Both the position numbers and the translations under genes were made by a program. The notes under the pieces are model-generated. The model saw nothing but the letters and a program-made list of their open reading frames with translations, did not search any database and was not told the origin of the DNA. Shown here one piece after another: positions 8,309-16,556 of a DNA stretch of 36,862 nt. This stretch comes from an uncultured Gammaproteobacteria bacterium. GTDB lineage: Bacteria > Pseudomonadota > Gammaproteobacteria > GCA-002705445 > GCA-002716945. Where the stretch lies: positions 1 through 36,862 of the forward strand of contig CAJWIW010000001.1 of NCBI GenBank assembly GCA_913041865.1. The letters are read 5' to 3'. Positions within the stretch are counted from its first letter, which is position 1, and the number at the start of each line of letters is the position of its first letter.

Positions 8309-9237
8309 TGAGAGATTACGCAGTTATATTTCCTGGGCAAGGCTCACAAAATGCTTCAATGCTTCAAGAATATTCGAGTAATAAAGAGTTCAATAATACC
8401 ATTGATGAAGCCTCTGAGATCCTCGGTTATAATATAAGGAAAATTGTTTTAGACGAAAAACTTAACAATACTCTTTACACACAACCTGTGCTACTTGCAG
8501 TATCAATTTCTATCTGGAATGCTTTGCGATCTAAGTTAGCAACGTTACCAAAAGCAGCTGCTGGACACAGTCTTGGAGAATATAGTGCACTCGTAGCCGC
8601 TAATGCGCTCAGTCTTAAGGATGGCCTAGAACTCGTCTCTTATAGAGCCTCTCTAATGGTAGAGCACTCTAAAAATAATCCTACGTCAATGGCTGCAGTT
8701 ATTGGATTGGATCAGAACAAAATAATTAAGCTCTGTGAATCGATATCAGAGCAAAATTCTGTCATAGAGGCAGTGAACTTTAATTCACCTCAACAAACAG
8801 TTGTAGGAGGCCATGCCGATGCAGTAAATAGAGCTATTGATATTTTTAAAAAAGAGGGCGCAAAACTAGTAAAAAAACTATCTGTGAGCCTTGCCTCGCA
8901 TACTTCACTTCTTAAAATGTGCTCAAAAGATCTTTCTAAATATATGAATAATATGTCATTTAACACGCCGTTATTCCCAATTATACATAATTTTGATGCA
9001 TCGTCTAAAACTCAAATTAGTGATATAATTAGTTCTTTAAGTGAGCAGGTTTGCTCGCCAGTAAAATGGACAGAGTCAATGATTAGAGTTTCTGAAATGG
9101 GTATCAACACTTTTCTAGAGGTAGGTCCAGGGCAAGTATTGACAGGCCTAGGTAAAAGAATTGATAAGAGTTTTATAACATATCCGCTATTTAAAGAGTC
9201 GGATATCACTAAAGCACTAGATGGACTCAATTCATGA
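8308..9237 (+). CDS. fabD: Malonyl-CoA:ACP transacylase
   Basis: FabD loads malonyl groups from CoA onto acyl carrier protein for fatty acid elongation. The 309 residues show the N-terminal oxyanion motif FPGQGSQ at 8-14. The nucleophile elbow is GHSLGEYSA with Ser88, the substrate Arg lies in YRASL near 113, and His198 is in LASHTSLLK. The NFNSPQQTV segment is also typical. The start codon is GTG, fixed by the TAGTG overlap with dapB. The stop overlaps the fabG ATG (ATGA), so translation is coupled both ways. Confidence 0.97.
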   Translation: MRDYAVIFPGQGSQNASMLQEYSSNKEFNNTIDEASEILGYNIRKIVLDEKLNNTLYTQPVLLAVSISIWNALRSKLATLPKAAAGHSLGEYSALVAANALSLKDGLELVSYRASLMVEHSKNNPTSMAAVIGLDQNKIIKLCESISEQNSVIEAVNFNSPQQTVVGGHADAVNRAIDIFKKEGAKLVKKLSVSLASHTSLLKMCSKDLSKYMNNMSFNTPLFPIIHNFDASSKTQISDIISSLSEQVCSPVKWTESMIRVSEMGINTFLEVGPGQVLTGLGKRIDKSFITYPLFKESDITKALDGLNS

Positions 9238-9977
9238 GTGAAGATATAGGTAATCGAGTAGTTCTAATCACAGGAGCAAATCGCGGTATAGGACTTGCAA
9301 TTTTTAAGGCTTTTTACGATTCAAATTATATTGTGATCGGTACTTATCGTTCTGAATCAGGACAAGAAATACTTAACGATATTATATCAGATGAATCTAG
9401 GGCAGCTGCTATGAGAATGGATGTTACCTCTAAAAAGGATGTTACTGATGTTTTTAAAAAAGTAAGAGAGAGATTTGGTTCTATCTCAACACTTATCAAC
9501 AACGCAGGAATAACTCATGATAATCTCTTCATGCGTATGAAAGATGAAGAGTGGGATGAAGTCATTGATACCAATTTGAATTCTGTCTTTAGAATAACTA
9601 AAGAATCAATAAAAGATATGATCAAATCTAAATTCGGACGTATAATAAACATAGGATCGGTAGTAGGTCTGTCCGGCAATCCAGGACAAGTAAACTATGC
9701 ATCGTCGAAATCTGCACTTTTAGGCTTTACAAAGTCACTCGCAAGAGAGCTTGCTAGTAGAAATATTACCGTTAACACGATTTCGCCAGGTTTTATCAAA
9801 ACGGATATGACCAAGAAACTTACAGATGATCAGCAAACAGCAATCGCGAAATCTATACCACTTTCAAGGCTCGGTAGTACTGATGATATTGCTAATTTAG
9901 CTATCTTCTTAGCATCAGATAAGGCTTCATATATCACTGGCGAAAATATTAATGTCAATGGTGGCTTATATATGTAA
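9234..9977 (+). CDS. fabG: 3-oxoacyl-ACP reductase
   Basis: FabG is the NADPH-dependent short-chain dehydrogenase that reduces 3-oxoacyl-ACP in each fatty acid cycle. The 247 residues contain the cofactor loop TGANRGIG at 13-20, the structural LINNAGIT near 87-94, and the catalytic triad Ser142, Tyr155 and Lys159 in NYASSK. The normal ending VNGGLYM is present. It lies between fabD and acpP as in the classical fab cluster. The 64-base gap to acpP is the largest inside this run. Confidence 0.97.
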   Translation: MSEDIGNRVVLITGANRGIGLAIFKAFYDSNYIVIGTYRSESGQEILNDIISDESRAAAMRMDVTSKKDVTDVFKKVRERFGSISTLINNAGITHDNLFMRMKDEEWDEVIDTNLNSVFRITKESIKDMIKSKFGRIINIGSVVGLSGNPGQVNYASSKSALLGFTKSLARELASRNITVNTISPGFIKTDMTKKLTDDQQTAIAKSIPLSRLGSTDDIANLAIFLASDKASYITGENINVNGGLYM

Positions 9978-10041
9978 AATTGATCTTTTTTAAAGTAGAA
10001 TAAGGCTAATTTAATAAAAACAATTAAGAGGAGCAAAATAC

Positions 10042-10278
10042 ATGAGTAACATAGATGAGAGAGTGAAAAGCATTGTTGTTAAACAGCTAGGCGTAAAAGA
10101 GGATGATGTTAAGAATGAGTCTAAATTCATAGATGATCTTGGTGCCGACTCTCTCGATACTGTTGAGCTAGTAATGGCTTTAGAGGAAGAATTCGAAACT
10201 GAAATTCCAGATGAAGAGGCCGAAAAAATTACAACAGTTCAAGAAGCTATAGATTATATAAATAAAAATTTAAATTAA
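10042..10278 (+). CDS. acpP: Acyl carrier protein
   Basis: This 78-residue acidic four-helix protein carries growing acyl chains on a phosphopantetheine attached to Ser37 in the motif GADSLDTVELVMALEEEF. Its length and sequence are typical of bacterial fatty acid ACP. A strong GAGGAG ribosome binding site lies about eight bases before the ATG, in keeping with the high expression of this protein. The 64 bases upstream show no clear sigma70 promoter to me, though one may exist. fabF follows after four bases. Confidence 0.98.
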   Translation: MSNIDERVKSIVVKQLGVKEDDVKNESKFIDDLGADSLDTVELVMALEEEFETEIPDEEAEKITTVQEAIDYINKNLN

Positions 10279-10282
10279 TAAT

Positions 10283-11524
10283 ATGAGTGAGAGAAGAGTA
10301 GTAGTCACAGGATTAGGATGTATTACTCCAATCGGTAATAATAAAGAGGATTTTTGGTCTTCTCTGCTCTTGGGAAAATCCGGTGCAAAACCAATAGAAC
10401 ATTTTGATGTCTCCAATATGTCAGTCAAATTCTCTGCTTCAGTCAAAGATTTTGATACAGAAAAATATTTCGATACTAAGGAATTGAGGAAATATGATAA
10501 GTTTATGCAATACGGGCTTGCTGCAGGGATCGATGCAATAGATGACTCACAGCTAAAAAATGCTGAAATCGATCCTCTTAGGGTTGGGGTATCTATCGGT
10601 TCTGGAATTGGTGGATTGCCAAATATTGAAGATACAAGAGTAACTTACGATAAATCCGGCCCAAGAAGAATTTCTCCTTTTTTTGTCCCTGCAAGTATAA
10701 TTAATATGATATCTGGCAACCTCTCTATCAAATACGGATTCAAAGGTCCTAACTTATCAATAGTAACGGCGTGTACCACCGGTACTCACAATATCGGCGA
10801 GGGATTAAGGCAAATACAATATGCACACGCCGATGTAATGATTTGCGGAGGAGCAGAAATGGCAACTAGCCCTCTTGGAGTCGGTGGTTTTGCTGCAGCT
10901 AGGGCTTTATCTACAAGGAACGATGACCCTGAGAAAGCGAGTAGACCATGGGATAGGGACAGAGATGGGTTTGTTCTTGGTGATGGTGCTGGTGTGCTTG
11001 TTTTGGAAGAGCTTGAACATGCAAAAAAAAGGAATGCAAAAATTTATGCTGAGGTTATTGGTTATGGAATGAGTGCAGACGCATATCACATGACATTACC
11101 ATCTGAGAATGGCGAGGGTGCAACTAGATGTATGGAATTAGCCATCAAAGACGCAGGCATTGACCCGCAAAACATTCAATACATTAACGCTCATGGTACT
11201 TCAACTCCAGCTGGAGATGTTATTGAGGCCGCAGCTATTAAAAATCTTTTTTCAAGTAGTAGTAATCTTGTGGTAAATTCAACTAAATCAATGATAGGGC
11301 ATCTACTTGGTGCCGCAGGTGGAGTTGAGGCAATTGTGACTGTCCTGTCAATTTATAATCAAATGATTCATCCAACCATTAATATTGAGAACCAAGATCC
11401 AAATTGTGATTTAGATTTTTGTAAGGATAGCTCGAGAGAACATAGCTTTGACTTTGCATTGAGTAACTCTTTTGGTTTTGGTGGCACAAATGGGTCACTC
11501 GTATTCAGTAAATACAAAGAATAG
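10283..11524 (+). CDS. fabF: 3-oxoacyl-ACP synthase II
   Basis: FabF is the condensing enzyme that extends acyl-ACP with malonyl-ACP. The 413 residues carry the catalytic triad Cys164 in VTACTTGTH, His304 in NAHGTSTPAGD and His340 in SMIGHLLGAAGG. These positions match the enteric enzyme almost exactly. It opens with RRVVVTGLGCITPIG. A Gly-rich FGFGGTNGSLVF lies near the end. It is tightly packed between acpP (four bases) and pabC (three bases). Confidence 0.97.
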   Translation: MSERRVVVTGLGCITPIGNNKEDFWSSLLLGKSGAKPIEHFDVSNMSVKFSASVKDFDTEKYFDTKELRKYDKFMQYGLAAGIDAIDDSQLKNAEIDPLRVGVSIGSGIGGLPNIEDTRVTYDKSGPRRISPFFVPASIINMISGNLSIKYGFKGPNLSIVTACTTGTHNIGEGLRQIQYAHADVMICGGAEMATSPLGVGGFAAARALSTRNDDPEKASRPWDRDRDGFVLGDGAGVLVLEELEHAKKRNAKIYAEVIGYGMSADAYHMTLPSENGEGATRCMELAIKDAGIDPQNIQYINAHGTSTPAGDVIEAAAIKNLFSSSSNLVVNSTKSMIGHLLGAAGGVEAIVTVLSIYNQMIHPTINIENQDPNCDLDFCKDSSREHSFDFALSNSFGFGGTNGSLVFSKYKE

Positions 11525-11527
11525 GGT

Positions 11528-12352
11528 ATGACGTCAAAGCAGTATAAGATCTATATTAATCCAAAAAATATAGACATTAAAGATAGAGGTTTCAATTTTG
11601 GAGATGGTATATTTGAAACCATTTTAGTGAAAAATAATTCTCCTAAAAATATTAATGAGCATATTAAAAGGCTTCAACAGGGTTGTGAGTTAATAAAGAT
11701 TAAACCACCATCATTTAAATTAATTCTATCGAACATCAAGAGAGCTATTTTGAGATATCCTAATTGTATTTTGAAAATATATGTGACACGTGGATTAAAT
11801 GAACAAGGCTATCTTTTTGATGAGGATATAGTTCACAATATCTATTTCAGAACAATACCCAAGATCCCATCTATAATAAAAATCACAGGATTAAATCTTA
11901 AAGTTTCCAGAAATATCCTGCATCCAAATAGATTCTTTAGTGGGATTAAGCATATGAATCGTCTTGAGCAATCACTTGTAGCTCATGAGTTGCTGGATAA
12001 TAAGAAATATGATGATATGCTTTTAGTAAATGAAAAAAAAGATATAATTGAGACAATATCTTCAAATATTTTTTTCGTGAAAAAGGTTAAGGCTAGATTA
12101 TACTTTTATACTCCAAAAATAGATAACTATGGCGTCGAGGGAGTTATGAGAAATAAAGTAATTAAATGGTTGAGGAAAAAAAATTATAAACTAGTTATCG
12201 GAACTATCAGTCTTAAAAAAGTGCAAGAATATGATTATTGCTTCATTACTAATTCAATTAAAGGTTTAAGGTTTGTGAATAAAATTAACTCGGTAAAGTT
12301 CAGTGATCCTGATCCTATTCTAAGAATGCTAGAGGGTTTAGTTGTATCATGA
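11528..12352 (+). CDS. pabC: Aminodeoxychorismate lyase (class IV PLP enzyme)
   Basis: PabC releases pyruvate from 4-amino-4-deoxychorismate to give p-aminobenzoate for folate synthesis. The 274-residue protein belongs to the branched-chain aminotransferase/lyase (fold IV) family. DRGFNFGDGIFETI lies at 19-32, and the PLP lysine is Lys141 in GIKHMNRLEQ. A SSNIFFV phosphate-binding segment follows. The assignment over other fold-IV enzymes relies on its place between fabF and tmk. The usual mltG between pabC and tmk is missing; the pabC stop overlaps the tmk ATG by four bases. Confidence 0.87.
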   Translation: MTSKQYKIYINPKNIDIKDRGFNFGDGIFETILVKNNSPKNINEHIKRLQQGCELIKIKPPSFKLILSNIKRAILRYPNCILKIYVTRGLNEQGYLFDEDIVHNIYFRTIPKIPSIIKITGLNLKVSRNILHPNRFFSGIKHMNRLEQSLVAHELLDNKKYDDMLLVNEKKDIIETISSNIFFVKKVKARLYFYTPKIDNYGVEGVMRNKVIKWLRKKNYKLVIGTISLKKVQEYDYCFITNSIKGLRFVNKINSVKFSDPDPILRMLEGLVVS

Positions 12353-12969
12353 AAAAAGGTAAGTTTATTGTATTTGAGGGCAATGAAGGGACTGGAAAAT
12401 CTACGCATATTAAGCGACTGTCCAAGCATCTTGATAGTATTAGTCACAAACATATGGTGACTAGAGAGCCTGGAGGCACTGACTTTGGCGAAAAAGTCAG
12501 AACAATTTTACTTGATACTCAGTCGCAGCTAGATCCACTATCTGAAGCTTTGCTTTTTTATTCATCAAGAATCATGAACTATAGGAACGTAATTCTAGAA
12601 GCAATCAACAGAGGAGAAACAGTAATATGTGATAGATTTCACTTTTCTACGTTAGTTTATCAAGGTATGTGCCAAGACTGTAAGGAGGTAACTGATTTAC
12701 ATATGGTGCTGGATAATTATTTTTCTAAATATATCTCATTGATAATTTATCTAGATGCTGACGTAGAAACATGTTTATCTAGAATGGGCAGAAGAAGCAC
12801 AAGTGACAAATTTGAATCACAAGGGAGAGATTTCATAACTAAAGTAAAAAGTTCTTACGATACTCTATTTTCAACAAATAAAAAAGTTTTTAGAGTTGAT
12901 ACTGCTAATAATGCAGATATTGTCTCTGATCTTATTATCGAGAGAGTTCAAGAGGTAATAAATGAGTAA
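12349..12969 (+). CDS. tmk: Thymidylate kinase
   Basis: Tmk phosphorylates dTMP to dTDP. The 206 residues show the P-loop EGNEGTGKST at 10-19, the substrate segment TREPGGTDFGEKVR near 38-51 and the DR(F) motif CDRFHFSTLVYQG near 94-106. A LID region with RMGRRS follows at 145-150. The start overlaps pabC by four bases. The holB start lies eight bases inside the tmk end. Confidence 0.95.
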   Translation: MKKGKFIVFEGNEGTGKSTHIKRLSKHLDSISHKHMVTREPGGTDFGEKVRTILLDTQSQLDPLSEALLFYSSRIMNYRNVILEAINRGETVICDRFHFSTLVYQGMCQDCKEVTDLHMVLDNYFSKYISLIIYLDADVETCLSRMGRRSTSDKFESQGRDFITKVKSSYDTLFSTNKKVFRVDTANNADIVSDLIIERVQEVINE

Positions 12970-13930
12970 TCAGGAGGCTAATATAAAACTTTTTCTCGAA
13001 CAATGTAATTTTGAGAAAAAGAATTACAACTATCTATTGACTGGTACTAATGGAAGTGAAAAATTAAATTTCGTTACAGAGATTATAAAAAGATACTTCT
13101 TTAATAAAGATCAGATAGATTTGAAAGATCCTTTAAATCACCCAGATGTAAAATATATCTCATTACCGATTTATGATAAGTCATCAAAAAGAATAGGTGT
13201 TCTTCCTGAAGCAGATAGACTCCAGTATGATTATGGATTAATTGACTCACTCGATACAAACAAAATTGGCAAGGAAATTGTGATAGATCAGATAAGAGAA
13301 TTAACAGATTTTCTAAATCTGTCATCTTATCTTGATCATAAGTTCGTGATTATCAATAAATGTGATTATTTAAATAGAGAATCAAGTGCTGCTATCCTAA
13401 AAACGCTAGAAGAGACTAATTCTAGTAGCATTTTCTTTTTGATTACGTCTGAGCTATCATCAGTATCAGATACTATTATAAGCAGATGTCAGAAATTTAA
13501 TTATAAAAGAAAAGAAATAAGCGCTAATTACTGTTCCTATTATGAGTATTATATTTCCTCTCTTCCAATTGAAATAGTGACTGAACATAATTCAATTTTG
13601 TCTAAATTAGAGACTGTAGAAGATGATATATCTGCTTTGAATAAAAGAGATTTACCTGCTCTAACTTTTACTGATAAATGGTCACAATTAGATAAGCTCT
13701 TGATAGATTATCTGATAAACTTATTTTCTCTATTGTTGAAAGGCAGATATCTCGACAACAAAACAAGTGAAATATATAAACATCTCCAACAGAAAATAAT
13801 CTTAGATGAAGATAAGTTAATCAATATATTAAAAACTCTACTCAAGAAAAAATCAGAGTATCTAAATGTAAACATTAACAAGAAATTATTCTTCGATGAC
13901 TTATTAATTGTTATTAATAATGAATTGTAA
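12962..13930 (+). CDS. holB: DNA polymerase III clamp-loader subunit delta'
   Basis: HolB is the rigid stator subunit of the gamma-complex clamp loader. The 322-residue protein shows the AAA+-like core with a degenerate P-loop at LLTGTNGSEKL near 25-35. The most conserved stretch is SAAILKTLEET near 142-152, followed by SDTIISRCQ near 169-177. The cysteine-rich zinc module expected between the P-loop and the HPD segment is absent: residues 44-62 run straight to NHPDVKYI with no cysteines. The C-terminal part is poorly conserved and lysine-rich. Position after tmk is the standard gammaproteobacterial order. Confidence 0.87.
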   Translation: MSNQEANIKLFLEQCNFEKKNYNYLLTGTNGSEKLNFVTEIIKRYFFNKDQIDLKDPLNHPDVKYISLPIYDKSSKRIGVLPEADRLQYDYGLIDSLDTNKIGKEIVIDQIRELTDFLNLSSYLDHKFVIINKCDYLNRESSAAILKTLEETNSSSIFFLITSELSSVSDTIISRCQKFNYKRKEISANYCSYYEYYISSLPIEIVTEHNSILSKLETVEDDISALNKRDLPALTFTDKWSQLDKLLIDYLINLFSLLLKGRYLDNKTSEIYKHLQQKIILDEDKLINILKTLLKKKSEYLNVNINKKLFFDDLLIVINNEL

Positions 13931-13942
13931 TACTATTCGTGT

Positions 13943-15097
13943 ATGAAAAAAGATAGTAAAAACAGAGTTATACCTTTCTTTCGTGGACAGAGTGCTGCAA
14001 ATACAATGAAAATAGCAGATACTTTTGAATTCAGGAGAGGAGGAAAGCTGAAAGATGTTTCTATAGCGTACGAGACATGGGGTGAGCTAGATTCATCTAA
14101 ATCGAATGTTGTGGTTATATTTACAGGACTGTCTGCTAGCTCACATGTAACCTCATCGAGTTTTAATTCAGCAGCTGGATGGTGGGAATCTATGGTTGGG
14201 CCAGGCAAATCTATTGATTCTGATAAACACTTTATAGTTTGTATTAATACACTTGGCAGCTGTTTTGGCTCCACGAGTCCAGTGAGTATGAATGCAAATA
14301 CAGAACAACCATATCGACTATCTTTCCCTGAATTAACTGTCGAAGATATGGCAAAAGCATCTTACACACTACTAGAAAAACTTGGCATTAGTGACATAAA
14401 AATTTTAGTTGGTCCTTCGCTTGGTGGGATGCAGGCCCTTGCTTTTAGTATTATGTTTAATCAGTCTGTAAAAAACACGATTTTGATTTCTACTGCAACA
14501 CAAGCCACTCCTTATGCGATAGCTATTCGTTCATTGCAAAGAGAGGTTATAAGAAAAGACCCAGATTGGAACAATGGTTTTTATTCGTATGAGAATCCTC
14601 CATTAAACGGTGTAAGAATAGCACGAAAACTGGGTATGACATCATACCGATCATCTGCCGAGTGGCAACAGAGGTTTGGCAGGAAAAAATCATCCTCAGA
14701 AAAATTAACACAAAATACTTTTGGAGTTGATAATACTAGTTTTGAATATGAGATAGAATCATATCTTGAGCATCATGCAGTAAAGTTCCAAAATGTATTT
14801 GATGCAAATTGTTATTTATATTTATCAAGAGCAATGGACTGGTTTGATGTGTCAGATCATGGGAAATCAACGCAAGATGCACTTGCTAAAACTTGCATTG
14901 AAAAAGCGTTAATTATTGGTGTTACATCAGACACACTTTTTCCCTCTTACCAGCAGAAAGAAATTGCGGAATGCTTATTGCAAGCAGGAACAAAGGTTGA
15001 CTATCAAGAATTAGATTGTATACAAGGACATGATTCATTCTTGGTAGACATTGAATCTTTCGGTAAAAAAATTAGAAATTTCATTCAAAGTTTATGA
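13943..15097 (+). CDS. metX: MetX-type homoserine (or serine) O-acyltransferase, alpha/beta hydrolase fold
   Basis: This 384-residue protein acylates the hydroxyl of homoserine (or possibly serine), activating it for sulfur incorporation in methionine or cysteine synthesis. The nucleophile elbow is GPSLGGMQA with Ser159. The acid and base are Asp330 in GVTSDTLF and His363 in QGHDSFLVD. Other family blocks are AYETWGEL, GWWESMVGPGKSIDSD and GSCFGSTSP. The segment FTGLSASSH replaces the HALSGDHH-type loop of classical MetX. From memory that variant resembles the MetX-like serine O-succinyltransferases of Xanthomonadales, so acyl donor and acceptor are uncertain. It follows holB after 12 bases and overlaps the next gene by four. 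Confidence 0.83.
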   Translation: MKKDSKNRVIPFFRGQSAANTMKIADTFEFRRGGKLKDVSIAYETWGELDSSKSNVVVIFTGLSASSHVTSSSFNSAAGWWESMVGPGKSIDSDKHFIVCINTLGSCFGSTSPVSMNANTEQPYRLSFPELTVEDMAKASYTLLEKLGISDIKILVGPSLGGMQALAFSIMFNQSVKNTILISTATQATPYAIAIRSLQREVIRKDPDWNNGFYSYENPPLNGVRIARKLGMTSYRSSAEWQQRFGRKKSSSEKLTQNTFGVDNTSFEYEIESYLEHHAVKFQNVFDANCYLYLSRAMDWFDVSDHGKSTQDALAKTCIEKALIIGVTSDTLFPSYQQKEIAECLLQAGTKVDYQELDCIQGHDSFLVDIESFGKKIRNFIQSL

Positions 15098-15576
15098 AAA
15101 TATATCACTCATTAATCTTTTTTATCATTACGTTATTTTCCATTGATATATTTTCCGAAGAATATGAGGCTATAGTCCTAAAGGTCATTGACGGTGATAC
15201 AATTTATATTAAGTCAGACAATGGTCGAAAGAAAGTAAGACTTCGTCATATTGATGCCCCTGAAATTAAACAACCATACGGTGAGCAGGCAAAAAACTTC
15301 CTCGATAATGAATTAGATGATAAAAGAATTATCGTTAATTCCGACTATAAAGATAAATACGGTCGTGATATTGGCGATATCTTTGTTTATAACAAAAATC
15401 AGGCTATCTACATTAATGCTAAATTAATTAAATCAGGAAACGCTTGGGTTTATAAATCATATCGAAAAAATCCTTACCTCATGAATTTAGAAAATTTTGC
15501 AAAGAATAATAAACTTGGTCTTTGGAAGGGTAATTCACCAATAAAGCCATGGGAATTTAGAAAAAAAAATAAGTAA
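15094..15576 (+). CDS. Secreted thermonuclease-family (SNase-like) protein
   Basis: This 160-residue protein has an N-terminal signal peptide (about 1-21, ending near IFSEE) and one staphylococcal-nuclease OB-fold domain. The metal and catalytic positions appear intact: VIDGDTI at 31-37, VRLRHIDAPEI at 48-58, Glu64 in PYGEQA and Arg91 in YGRDIG. It should hydrolyse DNA or RNA in the periplasm or outside the cell, perhaps for nutrient scavenging. The start overlaps the metX stop (ATGA), the last link of the long + strand run. Confidence 0.88.
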   Translation: MKIYHSLIFFIITLFSIDIFSEEYEAIVLKVIDGDTIYIKSDNGRKKVRLRHIDAPEIKQPYGEQAKNFLDNELDDKRIIVNSDYKDKYGRDIGDIFVYNKNQAIYINAKLIKSGNAWVYKSYRKNPYLMNLENFAKNNKLGLWKGNSPIKPWEFRKKNK

Positions 15577-15628
15577 GAATCTGTTAATTTCATTTTCAAT
15601 TTCGCCTGATAATTTATAGAATTAGAGT

Positions 15629-16084
15629 ATGCGCAACAATTTGACGATATTATTTTCTCTGATTTTTTTGGCCTCATGTTCCACGCCTAAAGCAATAGAT
15701 ATAATGCAATTTGGAGATGAACAAATGTCTTGTAATGAGCTTAAGCTTGCTTATGAATCAGCGGACTTGAGTGAAGATGAGGCTCATTCAAATAAGGGGG
15801 TCACGGATGAAAATATCCTATCAGCTTTATTTTTCTTTCCAGCGTATTTCGTTACCTATGGAACATCGATACACGCAGAATACAATGCTTCACAGAGAAA
15901 GGATCACCTACTGAAATTATATATTCAAAAAGATTGTGCTAAAGAGAGAGGAGAGGAATATGAGAGGAAAATTGCAGAAAAGCTCACTGAACTAGAGGAT
16001 CTTAAGAACCTTTATATAAAGGGAAACATTGATGAAGAGGAGTATCTACTGGCAAGGAAGCAAATATTAATTGAATTTGATTAA
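15629..16084 (+). CDS. Small lipoprotein with a SHOCT-like C-terminal segment
   Basis: This 151-residue protein begins with a lipoprotein signal whose lipobox is LASC (Cys near residue 17). A hydrophobic stretch, ALFFFPAYFVTYG, lies near 71-83. The C-terminus, from about residue 117, reads LTELEDLKNLYIKGNIDEE and continues with a Tyr-Leu and Lys pattern. That fits the short SHOCT-type helical pair often found at protein ends. No enzymatic motif is visible and the role is unknown. The 52 bases before it contain AT-rich possible -10 boxes, but none convincing. Its 3' end overlaps the convergent DUF2256 gene by 18 bases. Confidence 0.75.
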   Translation: MRNNLTILFSLIFLASCSTPKAIDIMQFGDEQMSCNELKLAYESADLSEDEAHSNKGVTDENILSALFFFPAYFVTYGTSIHAEYNASQRKDHLLKLYIQKDCAKERGEEYERKIAEKLTELEDLKNLYIKGNIDEEEYLLARKQILIEFD

Positions 16085-16213
16085 TTTTTTCCTACTTTGA
16101 CACCTTTTTGAACAATATCTTACCTGTTCCCAACATCGTTCCCATTTTTTTCTCCACTTAAATTCTCGGTTACAAACCGGACAAATCTTTTGTGGCAATT
16201 CACTTTTTTTCAT
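16067..16213 (-). CDS. DUF2256 family small four-cysteine protein
   Basis: This 48-residue gene is easily missed. It begins MKKSELPQKICPVCNREF, followed by KWRKKWERCWEQVRYCS and then KRCQ. The CPVC pair (11, 14) and the later C34 and C38 (YCSKRC) form a compact zinc-ribbon-like unit, and the WRKKW core is the family hallmark. DUF2256 genes are often found next to cryptochrome/photolyase genes, and here the gene follows the photolyase and a DCC protein on the same strand. The ATG overlaps the DCC gene by 14 bases, implying coupled translation. The biochemical role is not known. Confidence 0.85.
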   Translation of the reverse strand: MKKSELPQKICPVCNREFKWRKKWERCWEQVRYCSKRCQSRKKLIKFN

Positions 16214-16556
16214 CTAACTGATGTTTGTTTTTAAGAAATAGAACATATGCGATAATTTCATAGATAATTACGCTTATGTGATATATGGCTGGTAGAGTAA
16301 TTATCTTACTTGCCCATCTATATTTTGGAATTTTGTCCCACATCACTATAAATGCTTTAACACCTGAATAGATATTTTCATCTTCTATAACATGCAGTCT
16401 TCTTAGAAGTTGTCGATGACTTTTCCCTGATATTTCTGTTGATAGAGATACATCATTTATATCAATCCATTTAATTTGATCTGGCTTAAGTGATTTATAA
16501 TGACTAATTTCCTTGGAACATATATTACAGCTATCGTTAAATAATACTTTTATCAT
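16200..16556 (-). CDS. DCC family (DUF393) thiol-redox-like protein
   Basis: This 118-residue protein has an N-terminal CxxC at Cys10 and Cys13 (FNDSCNIC) followed by a thioredoxin-like pattern. The last third is hydrophobic, about residues 83-107, and may be one membrane-associated helix. It matches the DCC/DUF393 family. The usual FDGxCxxC opening is altered to FNDSC. The family is suspected to act in thiol-disulfide exchange, without a firmly established role. It overlaps the photolyase stop by four bases (ATGA) and the DUF2256 start by 14, so the three form one unit. Confidence 0.8.
   Translation of the reverse strand: MIKVLFNDSCNICSKEISHYKSLKPDQIKWIDINDVSLSTEISGKSHRQLLRRLHVIEDENIYSGVKAFIVMWDKIPKYRWASKIITLPAIYHISVIIYEIIAYVLFLKNKHQLDEKK

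Noticed and set aside
9978..10041. Promoter before acpP (TTGATC and TAGAAT)
   Set aside because: The spacer is only 10 bases, too short for sigma70.
13933..14274. A 113-codon minus-strand open frame across the start of metX
   Set aside because: It is a shadow of the conserved MetX N-terminus with no family features.
15577..15628. TAGAAT and GATAAT boxes before the lipoprotein gene
   Set aside because: Either lacks a matching -35, or would place the transcript start at the start codon; not distinguishable from AT-rich background.
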